A DNA stretch of 64,000 nt from Candidatus Gastranaerophilales bacterium (GCA_944325515.1 CALVAO010000007.1:41297-105296); one strand, 5' to 3'; positions 43,404-52,785 are shown, counted from the stretch's first letter. The notes: generated by a model not told the origin, from the letters alone. Numbers and translations: made by a program.

Positions 43404-44840
43404 CTAGTTTTTTTCAAAATAAACCGCTTTACATTTTTTTGGTTTAAAGCCTAAATCTAATTCTACAGGTTTCAAACCCGCCTGCTCCACTATCTGCTTT
43501 GCCTTGTATATTGATGTAAGAAGATAATAATGTCCCTTCGGCAAAGCTTCTATGACTTCTATACGAGGGTTTAAATCTTCAGAATAAAAGGCAGCCGGCA
43601 AGATTATGCTATCATTGCCTATTTTTAAATTATAATCATTAAAATAAAAAAGATATTCATTATAATTGCTGTCAAAAATAAGGATTTCTTCTTGTTTTTT
43701 ATTATGATTTAAATATGCGGTAATATCTCTTGCGTACGAATAACAAATATCTCTTGTATCCGGTGAATATGTAGATATAGAAATTAGTGATATACCACCT
43801 AATATTATTTTTAAAGCCAGCCCGATTTTCCCTTTGACCTCTACCAGCAATATTAAAAATACCGGCAGCAAAAAAAGTATCAAACGACAGGAAAATGGGT
43901 ATTTGTGAAGCATTGAAGCTAGAACCGCAAATAAAACAGGAGCTGTAAACAAAACTTTTTTTATATAATTTTCTTTACCTGCCCAGTATATCAAAAATGG
44001 AATATACACAATCAGACCTGCAATAAGAGAGATATTTTTTATCAAAATAAACATATCTCCTGTTCGATATAAAATCCTTGTCGGATGTGTAATATGAAGA
44101 AATGAATATGCTTCTGACCAGTAAGAATTCATAAATGAATAATTTACGGAAAAAACATCTTTTAAGCTCAAAAAATAATAAACCAGACAATTCAAAACCG
44201 TAAATCCAAGAATTAGCAGGAACAATTTTTTATTCTTAAAAAATAATGCCAGAAGTCCGGCTGCCACAACAAAAAACGCAGAATATGAAAACCAAACTGA
44301 CAGTACGATTACCGGCAGATAATACCATTTATTCTTTTCTTCAAAAATTATTTTATAAAAAATAATAAATAAAATTATTGATATCAATAGTTCCGTAGAA
44401 TATTGCTTAAACTGAACCGAATATAGTATTGCCGCGGGAGTAATCGAAAATAGTAAAAGTCCCGTAAGAATTTTAGCCTTGCTGTTTTTTAAAACGCATT
44501 CTTCTAACCTGTAAAATGCAAAAATGGAAGCTGCACCGCACACAAAAGGTATCAACCTGAGAAGTAAATCTCTGATATAAATATTTTTCGGGTGAATTAA
44601 GTCCAGTAAAAATTTTACACTAACAGTAAACCCCGGAGGACAAGCCTGCATTAATTGCAGACCGGAAAACAAACTTTTGTAAGAACCGTTAACAACATTA
44701 AAAGCTAAAGAAGCTTCGTCATACCACAAAGAATTATTCTGTACATAATAGTACAGACGGATAAGAATACCCGCAGCGAATATTAAAATCAGAAGCAGCC
44801 TGTAATATTTATCCGTAAAGCCGGTTTTGTTTTTTTCCAA
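43404..44840 (-). CDS. Membrane glycosyltransferase, GT39/ArnT-like (GT-C fold)
   Basis: A 478-residue integral membrane protein with about eleven to twelve helices. The catalytic acidic motif of GT-C enzymes is present after the first helix: D41-E42 in 'NSLWYDEASLAF'. The region around residues 75-110 ('FVCGAASIFAFYRL') and 'LHKYPFSCRLILFLLPVFLI' match the PMT_2 family. The C-terminal 110 residues are soluble and probably periplasmic. It would transfer a sugar from a polyprenyl-phosphate donor to a lipid or protein. The gene follows radA by one base and precedes the amidohydrolase. Confidence 0.85.
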   Translation of the reverse strand: MEKNKTGFTDKYYRLLLILIFAAGILIRLYYYVQNNSLWYDEASLAFNVVNGSYKSLFSGLQLMQACPPGFTVSVKFLLDLIHPKNIYIRDLLLRLIPFVCGAASIFAFYRLEECVLKNSKAKILTGLLLFSITPAAILYSVQFKQYSTELLISIILFIIFYKIIFEEKNKWYYLPVIVLSVWFSYSAFFVVAAGLLALFFKNKKLFLLILGFTVLNCLVYYFLSLKDVFSVNYSFMNSYWSEAYSFLHITHPTRILYRTGDMFILIKNISLIAGLIVYIPFLIYWAGKENYIKKVLFTAPVLFAVLASMLHKYPFSCRLILFLLPVFLILLVEVKGKIGLALKIILGGISLISISTYSPDTRDICYSYARDITAYLNHNKKQEEILIFDSNYNEYLFYFNDYNLKIGNDSIILPAAFYSEDLNPRIEVIEALPKGHYYLLTSIYKAKQIVEQAGLKPVELDLGFKPKKCKAVYFEKN

Positions 44841-44841
44841 T

Positions 44842-46212
44842 TTACCCCTGTCCTTTTATCCCGCGTGTTATTGCCTCTAGAATTCTTTTAACTTTGATGA
44901 TTTCAATTCCCTTAAATTCATCTTGAATATCGTTTGATGCAGGAATAATAATCCTTTTAAACCCGAGTTTTTGAGCCTCATTTATTCTTTTTTCTATGTG
45001 ATTTACTGCTCTTATTTCACCGGAAAGCCCGATTTCTCCAATAATAGCCGTCTGATTATCAAAAACTACGTCTCTTACACAGGTTACGATTGCAAGTGCA
45101 ATCCCTAAATCTGCAGCAGGCTCACTGACATCAATCCCGCCGATAACATTTACATAAACATCTTGTTTGGAAAGGTTCAAGCCTATTCTTTTTTCCAGAA
45201 CAGCAAGTATTTGCAGCACTCTTCCCGTATCCACGCCATTAGCAATTCTTCTCGGAGCAGGATAAGGAGTTGTTCCGACTAATGCCTGTATCTCAACCAG
45301 AAGAGGGCGTGTGCCTTCACTTGTAACAATAATTGTACTTCCCGGCGTCTGGGTCTGGCTGTATTCTTTCAGAAATACTTCACTGGGATTAATTACTTCA
45401 GTCAATCCCTGTGAGCTCATCTCAAAAATTCCGACTTCCGACGTATTTCCGAAACGGTTCTTTATTGAACGTAAAATTCTGTAATTCTTAGTCTTATCAC
45501 CCTCAAACTGAATAACTGTATCTACCATATGTTCAAGAACTTTTGGACCTGCAATATTTCCCTCTTTTGTAACATGACCGATAACTATTATTGAAATATT
45601 TCCGGTTTTAGCAGTCTGCATAAGTATATTACAGCATTCTCTGATTTGTGATACACTTCCTGCGGTGCTTTGAATCAATGATGTATATATAGCTTGAATA
45701 CTGTCAACTATAACAAGGTCCGGCTGCATGCTCTCTATGTGCTTCTTTATAAGCTCGAGATTAGTCTGGGGATAAATATATAAATTATCAGATTTAACTC
45801 CGAGTCTTTCCGCACGGAGTTTAATTTGTCCGGCAGATTCTTCCGCTGATACATAAAGGATTTTTTTATTGTTTTTGGCTAACTCACCGGAAGTTTGTAA
45901 TAATATAGTGGACTTACCTATCCCCGGGTCGCCTGCAATAAGAACCAGAGAACCTTGAACAATACCGCCTCCGAGCACCCTATCAAATTCCGAGATATTT
46001 GTGCTCATCCTTATTTCAGAATTCATTTCTATCTGGGTGAGTTTCATCGGAGGGACACTGTCTAATACATCAATTTCCGGACTTTTTTTAGCTAGAGATT
46101 CGACCTCTTCAACAAAAGTCCCCCAATTCCCGCATTCGGGACATCTGCCTAAATACCCTGCTGTTTCATAACCGCAGCTTTGACATACATATTTTGATTT
46201 AACTTTTGCCAT
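44842..46212 (-). CDS. radA: DNA repair protein RadA (Sms)
   Basis: Helicase of homologous recombination that promotes branch migration. The 456 residues match the family: a zinc finger (C10, C13, C24, C27), Walker A 'GDPGIGKST' near residue 95, Walker B near 'PDLVIVDSIQAIYTS', the RadA-specific 'KNRFGNTSEVGIF' and a C-terminal Lon-protease-like domain ('PAADLGIALAIVTC', 'GEIGLSGEIRAV'). It starts 5 bases after the LysM-protein gene and is followed by a glycosyltransferase gene after one base. Confidence 0.97.
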   Translation of the reverse strand: MAKVKSKYVCQSCGYETAGYLGRCPECGNWGTFVEEVESLAKKSPEIDVLDSVPPMKLTQIEMNSEIRMSTNISEFDRVLGGGIVQGSLVLIAGDPGIGKSTILLQTSGELAKNNKKILYVSAEESAGQIKLRAERLGVKSDNLYIYPQTNLELIKKHIESMQPDLVIVDSIQAIYTSLIQSTAGSVSQIRECCNILMQTAKTGNISIIVIGHVTKEGNIAGPKVLEHMVDTVIQFEGDKTKNYRILRSIKNRFGNTSEVGIFEMSSQGLTEVINPSEVFLKEYSQTQTPGSTIIVTSEGTRPLLVEIQALVGTTPYPAPRRIANGVDTGRVLQILAVLEKRIGLNLSKQDVYVNVIGGIDVSEPAADLGIALAIVTCVRDVVFDNQTAIIGEIGLSGEIRAVNHIEKRINEAQKLGFKRIIIPASNDIQDEFKGIEIIKVKRILEAITRGIKGQG

Positions 46213-46217
46213 TTCTA

Positions 46218-46775
46218 TTATTTATTCATCGGGATAATTAATTTTTGTCCTATTGATAGAGCGTTAGGATTAGCCATTTTGTTTGCTTCCTGGATAGCAT
46301 TAACCTTATTCATATCAAAAGAACCATAGAAACGTATTACAATACTTTCTAAAGTATCCCCTTCTTTAACAACGTATTCTTCGTTAGCAATTACCGGAAC
46401 TGCAGATTTTTTAGCAGAAGTATTATCAGCAGGTATAAAAGAAAATTTTCCATTCCCTGTTGATACTTGCTTATCCGGAATTGCGATATCATCTTTAGGA
46501 GTTGAAACATTTATTAAAAGGCTTATAAAGGTTGTGATTAAAAGAGTAACAATAACACCCACAATTAAGCCGGTCACAAAATACACTTGAGGAGCTTTTT
46601 CATTCTTAGGCGTTTTAACACCAAAAGACTGCCATAAAGCATCTAATTCACGGTTTTTACTCTGTGTTCTGTAAAAATCTTCCTCTTGATGTTCTCTGTT
46701 ATAGCGGTTTAAAGCCTCCATCATGGCGACTTTTTCTCTGGTAATATTGGCTCTTCTAAGTGTTGTGCTTTTCAT
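46218..46775 (-). CDS. LysM-domain membrane protein
   Basis: A 185-residue single-pass protein. A charged cytoplasmic part (1-64) precedes a membrane helix at about 67-90 ('YFVTGLIVGVIVTLLITTF'), a linker, and a LysM domain at about 132-183 ('YVVKEGDTLESIVIRFYGSF', then 'NALSIGQKLIIPMNK'). The LysM part should lie in the periplasm and bind peptidoglycan. It is the first gene of a unit with radA. The upstream region 46776-46950 is A/T rich and contains the divergent promoter of the DUF3137 gene. Confidence 0.88.
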   Translation of the reverse strand: MKSTTLRRANITREKVAMMEALNRYNREHQEEDFYRTQSKNRELDALWQSFGVKTPKNEKAPQVYFVTGLIVGVIVTLLITTFISLLINVSTPKDDIAIPDKQVSTGNGKFSFIPADNTSAKKSAVPVIANEEYVVKEGDTLESIVIRFYGSFDMNKVNAIQEANKMANPNALSIGQKLIIPMNK

Positions 46776-46900
46776 AAATCCTCACCATTATATTTTATAC
46801 TAGAAAATTTATCATAAAATTATAATTTGCGCAAATTTGTTACATTTTTTATTAATTTTTATTAAGCTAAAAAAACATAGTTTCAGTTTCTTAATCCTAT

Positions 46901-46930
46901 TTGGAAAATGAGCCCCTGCTATGCTAAAAT
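46901..46930 (+). promoter_or_regulatory. Promoter of the DUF3137 gene
   Basis: TTGGAA (46901-46906), 18-base spacer and TAAAAT (46925-46930) with an extended TGC. The ATG at 46951 has AAAGGAG 5 bases before it. The same TATGCTAAAAT stretch precedes the GH13 gene. Confidence 0.65.
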
Positions 46931-46950
46931 AAATAAAGTAAAGGAGAGAG

Positions 46951-48114
46951 ATGAAAAGTTATATAGAAAGAACTTTAGAGTTTCATGACTTATATCAAAA
47001 AGAGATTGTACCGATATTCAGAGCGTATGAAGTTTATCGGAAAAATGCAGACCGCAGGCTTAAAGCTTGGAAGTATGCAATGCTTACGGTATGTCTTTTT
47101 TGCGCCGCTTTTATTTTTGATTTTTGGGCAGGCGTATTTGGTAAAAAGAGTTTGGTACAAAATTTAGTAGACAGTGTGATTTCAAACTGTGACAATTTTG
47201 CTTTCACTATGATTTTCTTCTTCATCATATTTGGTACGATAGTAACATTGCTTCTCTGGCTTCCTACAGCCTATTATTACTATGCCAAAAAACAGCGCAA
47301 GGGTTTTTCTCTGACATTAAAACACGATTGTCTGGCTAAAATATTAAAAATTTTCGGTGATATTGAATGGGTGCAGGAAGATCATCAGCTTATCAGCAAC
47401 AAAAAGCTTAATGACAGCGGACTGTTCTCATTTTTCAATTACAGAGTAACAGATGACAGTTTTGAAGGAACATATAACGGAGTAAAGTTTAAAATTTCGG
47501 AAATTGATTTGCAATACCGTTCAAGAAAAAACACAATAGATGTTTTTAAGGGTGTTATTATTTCATTTAAAACAAATAAAAAAATACGCAATAGAACAAT
47601 GATATCAACAAAGGGAGATTTAACAAAGCAGAATGAGTGGATACTATACCTCCTGCTGCTTATAGCAGCTTCTTTTCAGACAATTTGCACAGATTCTCCG
47701 CTGTTGATAAAGATTATTGCTATTATTTTCTTTACATTAGCATACTTAACTCTTATTAAGAACTCTAAAGAAAAGACGGAAAAATTTGATGAATTAAAAC
47801 TTGAGGATTCAAAGTTTAGCAAAAAATTCAGAGCATTTTCTTCAGACCAGGTTGAAGGCAGGTATCTTTTGACAACAGCTTTTATTGAGCGGTTTCAAAA
47901 TCTTAACACAGCATTCGGAGCTAAAAGGGCTAAATGCTCTTTCTTTCAAAATAATATAATGATAGCTATTCAGACGAATAAAAACCTTTTTGAACTCGGC
48001 TCTCTTGATAAAACGCTGGAGGATCCGGAATCCATTAACAATTTTTATAACGAGCTTTCATCAATTATTAAAATGATTGAATATTTTAAACTGGATGAAA
48101 AAACAGGTCTATAG
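46951..48114 (+). CDS. DUF3137 domain membrane protein
   Basis: A 387-residue protein with two N-terminal helices (about 43-62 and 86-110) and another hydrophobic stretch near 233-270. The region around 'YNGVKFKISEIDLQYRSRK' with 'DVFKGVIISFKTNKK' matches DUF3137, in which the second half reads like 'vfkGlf...dfnk.f.g.t.v'. The C-terminal part ('FRAFSSDQVEGRYLLTTAFI', 'NNIMIAIQTNKNLFELGSL') also agrees. Function of this family is unknown. Its last 6 bases overlap the stop of the anti-sigma gene on the other strand. Confidence 0.82.
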   Translation: MKSYIERTLEFHDLYQKEIVPIFRAYEVYRKNADRRLKAWKYAMLTVCLFCAAFIFDFWAGVFGKKSLVQNLVDSVISNCDNFAFTMIFFFIIFGTIVTLLLWLPTAYYYYAKKQRKGFSLTLKHDCLAKILKIFGDIEWVQEDHQLISNKKLNDSGLFSFFNYRVTDDSFEGTYNGVKFKISEIDLQYRSRKNTIDVFKGVIISFKTNKKIRNRTMISTKGDLTKQNEWILYLLLLIAASFQTICTDSPLLIKIIAIIFFTLAYLTLIKNSKEKTEKFDELKLEDSKFSKKFRAFSSDQVEGRYLLTTAFIERFQNLNTAFGAKRAKCSFFQNNIMIAIQTNKNLFELGSLDKTLEDPESINNFYNELSSIIKMIEYFKLDEKTGL

Positions 48115-48648
48115 CGTCAACGAAAAAACTATAATGGCAGAAAGTATTAAAACAGTCATCACGAAGGCAATTGCTGCCTTTAACACCGGATGAAACGAAA
48201 AATTATATTCTTCATTCGGATTAAGCTGTTTTATTACATTTTTAGAAAAATCGTGCCTTGCCTCAGATTTAGTTTTGTTGAAAGATTCACTCATCAATTT
48301 TCGAATATTACATGTATCTTCAAGCTCTTTTCTTGCTCTTTTGTTATTAATGGCAAACTTCTTTATTTTAATATTTTCTTCTGCCGGCAGTTCATTATCA
48401 ATATATGCTGAAAGATTATTTTGAAATATTTTATATTGCGTATTTGCGGAAGACAAAACCTCTTCTTCTTTATTTTCACCAAGAGAAGACTTCAAATCTT
48501 CCAGCATGGATTTTATAATATCATATTTAGCTCTGCATGCAGGACATTGCTTCAAATGCTCTGTTACTTTTTGCTTTAACGCTTTGCTTAAATCGCCTTC
48601 TATATAAAATGATATCAATACGTCCATTTGTGCGCATGTAATTTCCAT
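48109..48648 (-). CDS. Anti-sigma factor with zinc-finger (ZAS/zf-HC2) domain
   Basis: A 179-residue regulator of the adjacent sigma factor. The N-terminal zinc domain has H31, C35 and C38 in 'TEHLKQCPACRAKY', the H-x3-C-x2-C pattern of anti-sigma ZAS domains. A second, similar helical unit follows (about 75-115, 'LSAYIDNELPAEE') without the metal residues. A C-terminal membrane helix (about 157-177) anchors it, leaving almost nothing outside, so signal perception may be cytoplasmic or redox-based through the zinc site. It follows the sigma gene by 24 bases, the standard ECF order. Confidence 0.9.
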   Translation of the reverse strand: MEITCAQMDVLISFYIEGDLSKALKQKVTEHLKQCPACRAKYDIIKSMLEDLKSSLGENKEEEVLSSANTQYKIFQNNLSAYIDNELPAEENIKIKKFAINNKRARKELEDTCNIRKLMSESFNKTKSEARHDFSKNVIKQLNPNEEYNFSFHPVLKAAIAFVMTVLILSAIIVFSLTL

Positions 48649-48672
48649 AATTTATATTCCTTTCCTGCAAAT

Positions 48673-49242
48673 TCAAATAAACTCTTTTAATTCTTGCTGT
48701 AACTTTAGACGTGCTCGGGAAATTCGTGATTTTACTGTTCCAAGAGCGGTATGAGTGATTTTTGAAATATCTTCATAACTTAAACCTTCATACTCTCTAA
48801 GAATAATGGCAATCCTTAAGTTCTCCGGCAGGTTAAGCAGGGCAATTCTAATCAGCTTCTCCATTTCTGAAAACAGACATTTTTCTCCAGGCTCACAGCC
48901 GATTTTGTCCTTTATTTCCAACAGTTTATCGTTATCTATTTCAATTTTTTTATCTTTTTTATGCTTTTTGATATAGTCATAAAAAATATTTGTTACAATT
49001 TGGTTAAGCCATGCTCTAAAATATTTAGTATCTTTTAACGAGGTAATATTTTTTGCCATTCTTAACAGTGCTTCCTGTGTAAGATCTGCGATATCCTGTC
49101 TTTTATCAGTAAGGTAGCTGAACATGGTAAAAATATTTTTCTGTACGCGTTTGATAAGCTCCTCGAGAGCTCTCATATCACCATGCTGTGCATCAATTAT
49201 CAAAATGTCTATATCCCTTCGTTTGTAAACAGATTTTGCCAT
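48673..49242 (-). CDS. ECF-type RNA polymerase sigma factor
   Basis: A 189-residue sigma factor with region 2 ('IDAQHGDMRALEELIKRVQK', then 'YLTDKRQDIADLTQEALLRM') and region 4 ('LPENLRIAIILREYEGLSYE', then 'ISKITHTALGTVKSRISRAR'). There is no region 1 or 3, as in the extracytoplasmic-function group. The ATG at 49242 is preferred because AAAGGAG lies 5 bases before it; a start seven codons upstream lacks such a site. The anti-sigma gene follows. Its regulon probably includes its own operon, but no clear ECF promoter could be read. Confidence 0.93.
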   Translation of the reverse strand: MAKSVYKRRDIDILIIDAQHGDMRALEELIKRVQKNIFTMFSYLTDKRQDIADLTQEALLRMAKNITSLKDTKYFRAWLNQIVTNIFYDYIKKHKKDKKIEIDNDKLLEIKDKIGCEPGEKCLFSEMEKLIRIALLNLPENLRIAIILREYEGLSYEDISKITHTALGTVKSRISRARLKLQQELKEFI

Positions 49243-49263
49243 GACGGCTCCTTTTAATGTCAT

Positions 49264-49933
49264 TATAAGGATGTATGAAATAAATTAAATTACCTTGTTG
49301 TAGGGAATTTAGGGGTATTACTTTTATGTTCACATATTAATATTATTTAAATTTGCATTCCAGGAATGCTGCAGACTCCGCCTGCATCCTTTCACGGGCT
49401 ATCGTTATACTCATAACACACCCGCGGCGCTTGCGAAGTTCTGGTGTTGTCTTTATCTAAATATTGCATAGATTTTGGCACACTCCTTCCCTGGAGGGCG
49501 CGTTATAGCAAAGTATCATTACAAAACTAAAAATTTTCATACAAGTAGTTTAACAAACAGCAGTGCCGCAAATGAGATTCACTATTAGAATTTCTATCTG
49601 TTTAAACCCAAAACTTGACTTCATAGCTAAAATAAATTAGGGCAAAAGAAAACAGGTCGGTTAAAATATCCTTCCTGTTAAGATTTTACACTAGCCGAAA
49701 TATAAATAGCAATATTATTGTACACTAAAATCCAGAAAATTACAAATAGTCCTATATATAAATTTACACTTTGCTAAAAGATTTACACCTCTATAAAACC
49801 TCCTAATCCATACAGAGCATACGAAAACAATAAAAAAGCCAAATGTAAAGTTATGTAACAAATATATATTCATTATATACCGTTTTGTCAATTTTCTTTA
49901 CAATTATGTTTTTATTAATATAAGAGGATAATT
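49264..49933. other. Gene-free region upstream of the sigma factor gene
   Basis: About 670 bases without a supportable gene. It holds one copy of a GC-richer dispersed hairpin repeat (49364-49450, described separately) and otherwise A/T-rich sequence with TTTACAC three times (about 49685, 49766 and 49783). No tRNA, riboswitch or other RNA was recognised. Confidence 0.6.
49364..49450. repeat. Dispersed intergenic hairpin repeat, copy A
   Basis: GAATGCTGCAG...CCTGCA..CTTTC.CGGGCTAT.GTTAT is shared with copy B at 63824-63910, about 75-80 percent identical by eye. The core can fold: CGGGCTATCGTTAT with ATAACACACCCG. Base changes between copies keep the stem, which suggests selection on structure. 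It is clearly richer in G+C than its surroundings. Confidence 0.7.
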
Positions 49934-50368
49934 ATGAACTTTATTGTAGATAGTCAAGAAGCTAATGCACTAAAAGCAATGATACTAAAACGGGCGCAGG
50001 AAAAGGCACAGACATATACTGACGATGTGCAGTCAGATATTATGGATATAGCGCGCGAATCATTTGTCAGCAAGGATAATCCGTTCTCTCAAATAGCATC
50101 ACATGGAGAACCTCCTGTTAAAGCAGAAGCTGCAAGTGAAACAGGAATCGGCTTCCCGCAAAGAGAGGCGAAACTGCCGCAAATAAGCCGGCAGAGCAAA
50201 GCTGTAAATGAGCAGATAGCATCAAGCGCAATAAAAAATAACATGCTGGAGGCAAGAAATACACTTAGTAATAAACAGAGTTTTATGGGTGCTTTAAATT
50301 TTTTAAACACGCAGGCTGCTGTTTCCTTAATCAGAACCCGTGCTGACAAATTTGAAATAATTGCTTAA
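49934..50368 (+). CDS. Hypothetical protein, 144 aa
   Basis: Not recognised. The protein is mostly helical and polar with no signal peptide. The first 45 residues form an amphipathic helix ('EANALKAMILKRAQEKAQTY'), the middle is Pro/Ser/Ala-rich with a single NPF at about residue 52, and the C-terminal 50 residues are a second helix region ('AVNEQIASSAIKNNMLEARN'). An AGAGGA site precedes the ATG. Its stop is followed by the strong promoter of the pilin-like gene, whose transcription is thus independent. Confidence 0.6.
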   Translation: MNFIVDSQEANALKAMILKRAQEKAQTYTDDVQSDIMDIARESFVSKDNPFSQIASHGEPPVKAEAASETGIGFPQREAKLPQISRQSKAVNEQIASSAIKNNMLEARNTLSNKQSFMGALNFLNTQAAVSLIRTRADKFEIIA

Positions 50369-50373
50369 TGTTA

Positions 50374-50402
50374 TTGACACAAAAGTGTAAGTTTGTTAAA
50401 AT
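50374..50402 (+). promoter_or_regulatory. Strong sigma-70 promoter of the pilin-like gene
   Basis: A perfect TTGACA (50374-50379), 17-base spacer and TAAAAT (50397-50402): the closest match to consensus in the window. The ATG lies at 50458, giving a leader of about 48 bases with AAAGGA as ribosome-binding site. Confidence 0.8.
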
Positions 50403-50457
50403 AAAATATATAGAAGTAAAATTAAATCAAAAATATATAAGAAGAGAAAGGAATATT

Positions 50458-51147
50458 ATGATGAAGAAGAATGGTTTTACTCTTGCAGAAGTTTTGATTA
50501 CCCTGGCTATTATCGGTGTCGTAGCTACATTAACACTTCCTGCATTGATGACAAATACCGCAGAACAACAAGCAAAGACTGCATTAAAGAAAGGTATCAA
50601 TACTTTAACAGAAGCTGCACAGATGAACCAGGCTATTTCAGGTTTTGATTATGCTTCTTTAACAACAACTGATACAGATAACGAAGAAGCACAATCTTTA
50701 TACGGATTATTGGCAACAAGAACTTCTGTAGATTTCCAAAAATCCGGTACAGGAAAGATTCCATCTCACCAGGGCGATTCAACAGATAAGATGGCAACCA
50801 CAAACTTTGCATTATTCTTTAGAGATGGTTCTGCACTCGTATTCCCAAGTGATATTAGTAGCAGCTCAACAGAAACATATTCAGACCAGCAGGATGACGG
50901 TTTAGTTTATGGTTTACCTGTAATCTATGATACTAATGGTGCTAAAGGACCTAATATACTTTCTAACTGTCAAGCTGAAGCATTAGGAGTTGCTAGTGAT
51001 AAAACAGCTAAAGAAGGAGATGTTTCTAATCCTAGTGAGGCATGTAAGCCTGCTAACCGTGTAATCAAAGACCAATTCGGTATAAGATTAAGAGGCGGTT
51101 ATGCTGTACCTAATGGTGTTGCTGCAAGATGGGCATTTGAAAACTAA
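50458..51147 (+). CDS. Type IV pilin-like (prepilin) protein
   Basis: A 229-residue protein with a short basic leader and a prepilin-peptidase site: 'MMKKNG|FTLAEVLITLAIIG', cut after Gly6, with Glu at +5 and a hydrophobic helix. The start at 50458 is fixed by the ribosome-binding site and by this leader; a frame open further upstream would run through the promoter. The C-terminal globular part has two cysteines ('NCQAEAL' and 'EACKPANR') likely to form a disulfide, and resembles GspG/PilE-like minor pilins. Expressed from a near-consensus promoter and ended by a strong terminator, it is probably abundant. No pilus assembly genes are nearby. Confidence 0.9.
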   Translation: MMKKNGFTLAEVLITLAIIGVVATLTLPALMTNTAEQQAKTALKKGINTLTEAAQMNQAISGFDYASLTTTDTDNEEAQSLYGLLATRTSVDFQKSGTGKIPSHQGDSTDKMATTNFALFFRDGSALVFPSDISSSSTETYSDQQDDGLVYGLPVIYDTNGAKGPNILSNCQAEALGVASDKTAKEGDVSNPSEACKPANRVIKDQFGIRLRGGYAVPNGVAARWAFEN

Positions 51148-51167
51148 TTCTTTATATTCTATATAAC

Positions 51168-51197
51168 AAAAAAGAGAGGTTATAGCCTCTCTTTTTT
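51168..51197 (+). terminator. Rho-independent terminator of the pilin-like gene
   Basis: A stem of up to 12 bp (AAAAAAGAGAGG with CCTCTCTTTTTT) over a 6-base loop, with the T-run built into the 3' arm, 20 bases after the stop. Confidence 0.85.
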
Positions 51198-51940
51198 ATT
51201 GCATTTTTTTATAGCTTTAGCTAGTATTGTGCGCACACTTGCGCACCGATACAGAGAAAAAATGTTTGTAAAAACGTTTAAACTTTTTATTTCATTATGT
51301 AATATTACGACACTAAAACATATTAACCCCTCTCCCACAAGGAGCAGGTGACGCAGCATGTGTAGGGTGCAAATTTTTGCACCAATATTTTCATAAACAA
51401 ATACACATGAACAATTTTTTAATCCAATAATGGTGCAATGAATTGCACCCTACCCGACTCTCATCCCCTCGCCCCTTGTGGGCACTGCTGTCCGGTAAAA
51501 AGAGAGCATAAAAAAGCAAAACGTAGCAAATAAAAGCTATTCCCCGTGTAATACAGTTGACCGGACAATAAAATGAAATGTCATCTTGAAAGCGTAGAAA
51601 ATTAGGGGTAAATGAGGGGCAAATGAATGAGAGGAGTAAGTAATATTTTCTTCCTTTTACCCCCGATTTTCAAGCTGTTCAAGATCTTACAAATTAAAAG
51701 GTATTATTTCCAACTGGTAAGATACTGAAATACGCCTTAATTCATAAACACATACTTCATTTCTTTTTTTCCCTTGACAGCTATTCAGCAGACAGTTATT
51801 ATCGGGTTAATGTACTGCTTACAAATCTTGATTTTTACAGGACAGTTATGCCCACAATGGGCGAGGTGATTTTGTTATATGTGCAGTTATTAATTGTATG
51901 GTATGGATTAACAAACCAAAAGTGTGAGATTTAATAAACC
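51198..51940. other. Gene-free region with a large inverted repeat
   Basis: About 740 bases without a supportable gene. It contains the 156-base nested inverted repeat at 51327-51482, an 8-bp pair TGTCCGGT/ACCGGACA (51489-51496 and 51560-51567), a GCCCA-CAA-TGGGC hairpin (51850-51862) and two copies of GACAGTTAT (51791 and 51841). A third GACAGTTAT lies at about 8539 after argS. Confidence 0.6.
51327..51482. repeat. Nested 156-base inverted repeat, MITE-like
   Basis: Outer arms CCCACAAGG (51334-51342) and CCTTGTGGG (51474-51482); inner arms of 23 bases at 51362-51384 and 51431-51453 with 20 of 23 pairing (core GTAGGGTGCA/TGCACCCTAC). Each inner arm is itself nearly palindromic. No coding capacity. 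The structure fits a small non-autonomous mobile repeat. Confidence 0.65.
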
Positions 51941-52780
51941 TTATTCCTTTGCCATATACACACTTGTTGACGGAAAAGCAAACTCTATACCCTCTTCGCG
52001 GTATCGATGAATAATCTCTCTAATAACCCTGCTTTTTTCAACTACAAATTCACTCCAGGAAGCTTTTGTAGTATAGCATACCAATCTTACGGCTATGGAA
52101 CTTGGCGCCAGATTTTCAATAAATGCTAGTTCGCCTTCCAGTATTGTTTCATCCTCTCTTGCAATTTCTCTTAAAATCTCACATGCCCTGTCTATTTTTT
52201 CATTGGAAGTTCCATATTCGATATCAACAGTTAAATCAATCCTTCTCCTATCTGTCTGTGATACATTTGTAATCTCTTCATTTGCAAGCAGATTGTTAGG
52301 CACATTAATCGCAAAACCTTCAAGACTTCTTACTGTCGTTGAACGAAGATTTATGTTTTCAACAGTGCCTTCATATCCATTAAATTTTATATACTCACCG
52401 ATTTTATAAACTCTGTCCGCCAGAAGCCCGAATGAACCAAAAATATTTCCTATAGCTTCCTTTGCCGCAAAACCCACTGCCAAACCGGTAATTCCAAAGC
52501 CGGCAATAAGTGATGCTACATTGTATCCAAAGCTCTGTAAAAATCCGGCAAGTAAAATAAATACAATAATTGCTTTTGCAGTTCTGTTCAAAACAGGCAT
52601 CAAATTCAATAGCGGGGAATCTGAATTTCTTGATTTTAGCCTGTACACAAGTTTTCTGCCAAAGACATCAATAAGCTTACAAAACCCCCATATTAAAACG
52701 AGGTTAACTAAAACACCTATAATAAACTTCATATGTGTACTCAAAAATTTTAAAACAGCATTGGTCATCACATCCAGCAT
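51941..52780 (-). CDS. Small-conductance mechanosensitive channel (MscS family)
   Basis: A 279-residue channel that opens on membrane tension to release solutes during osmotic downshock. Three helices lie near residues 18-40, 72-92 and 94-118. The third is the Gly/Ala-rich pore helix 'IAGFGITGLAVGFAAKEAIG' followed by 'NIFGSFGLLADRVYKIGEYI'. The beta domain shows 'VENINLRSTTVRSLEGFAIN' and 'VPNNLLANEEITNVS', typical of MscS. The length is close to E. coli MscS (286). It follows the cysteine desulfurase gene by 5 bases on the same strand. Confidence 0.94.
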   Translation of the reverse strand: MLDVMTNAVLKFLSTHMKFIIGVLVNLVLIWGFCKLIDVFGRKLVYRLKSRNSDSPLLNLMPVLNRTAKAIIVFILLAGFLQSFGYNVASLIAGFGITGLAVGFAAKEAIGNIFGSFGLLADRVYKIGEYIKFNGYEGTVENINLRSTTVRSLEGFAINVPNNLLANEEITNVSQTDRRRIDLTVDIEYGTSNEKIDRACEILREIAREDETILEGELAFIENLAPSSIAVRLVCYTTKASWSEFVVEKSRVIREIIHRYREEGIEFAFPSTSVYMAKE

Positions 52781-52785
52781 AAAAT

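Noticed and set aside
51198..51940. Small unannotated gene or structured RNA such as 6S or tmRNA in the long gap
   Set aside because: No frame with a start signal, and no recognisable conserved RNA core; only inverted repeats are visible.
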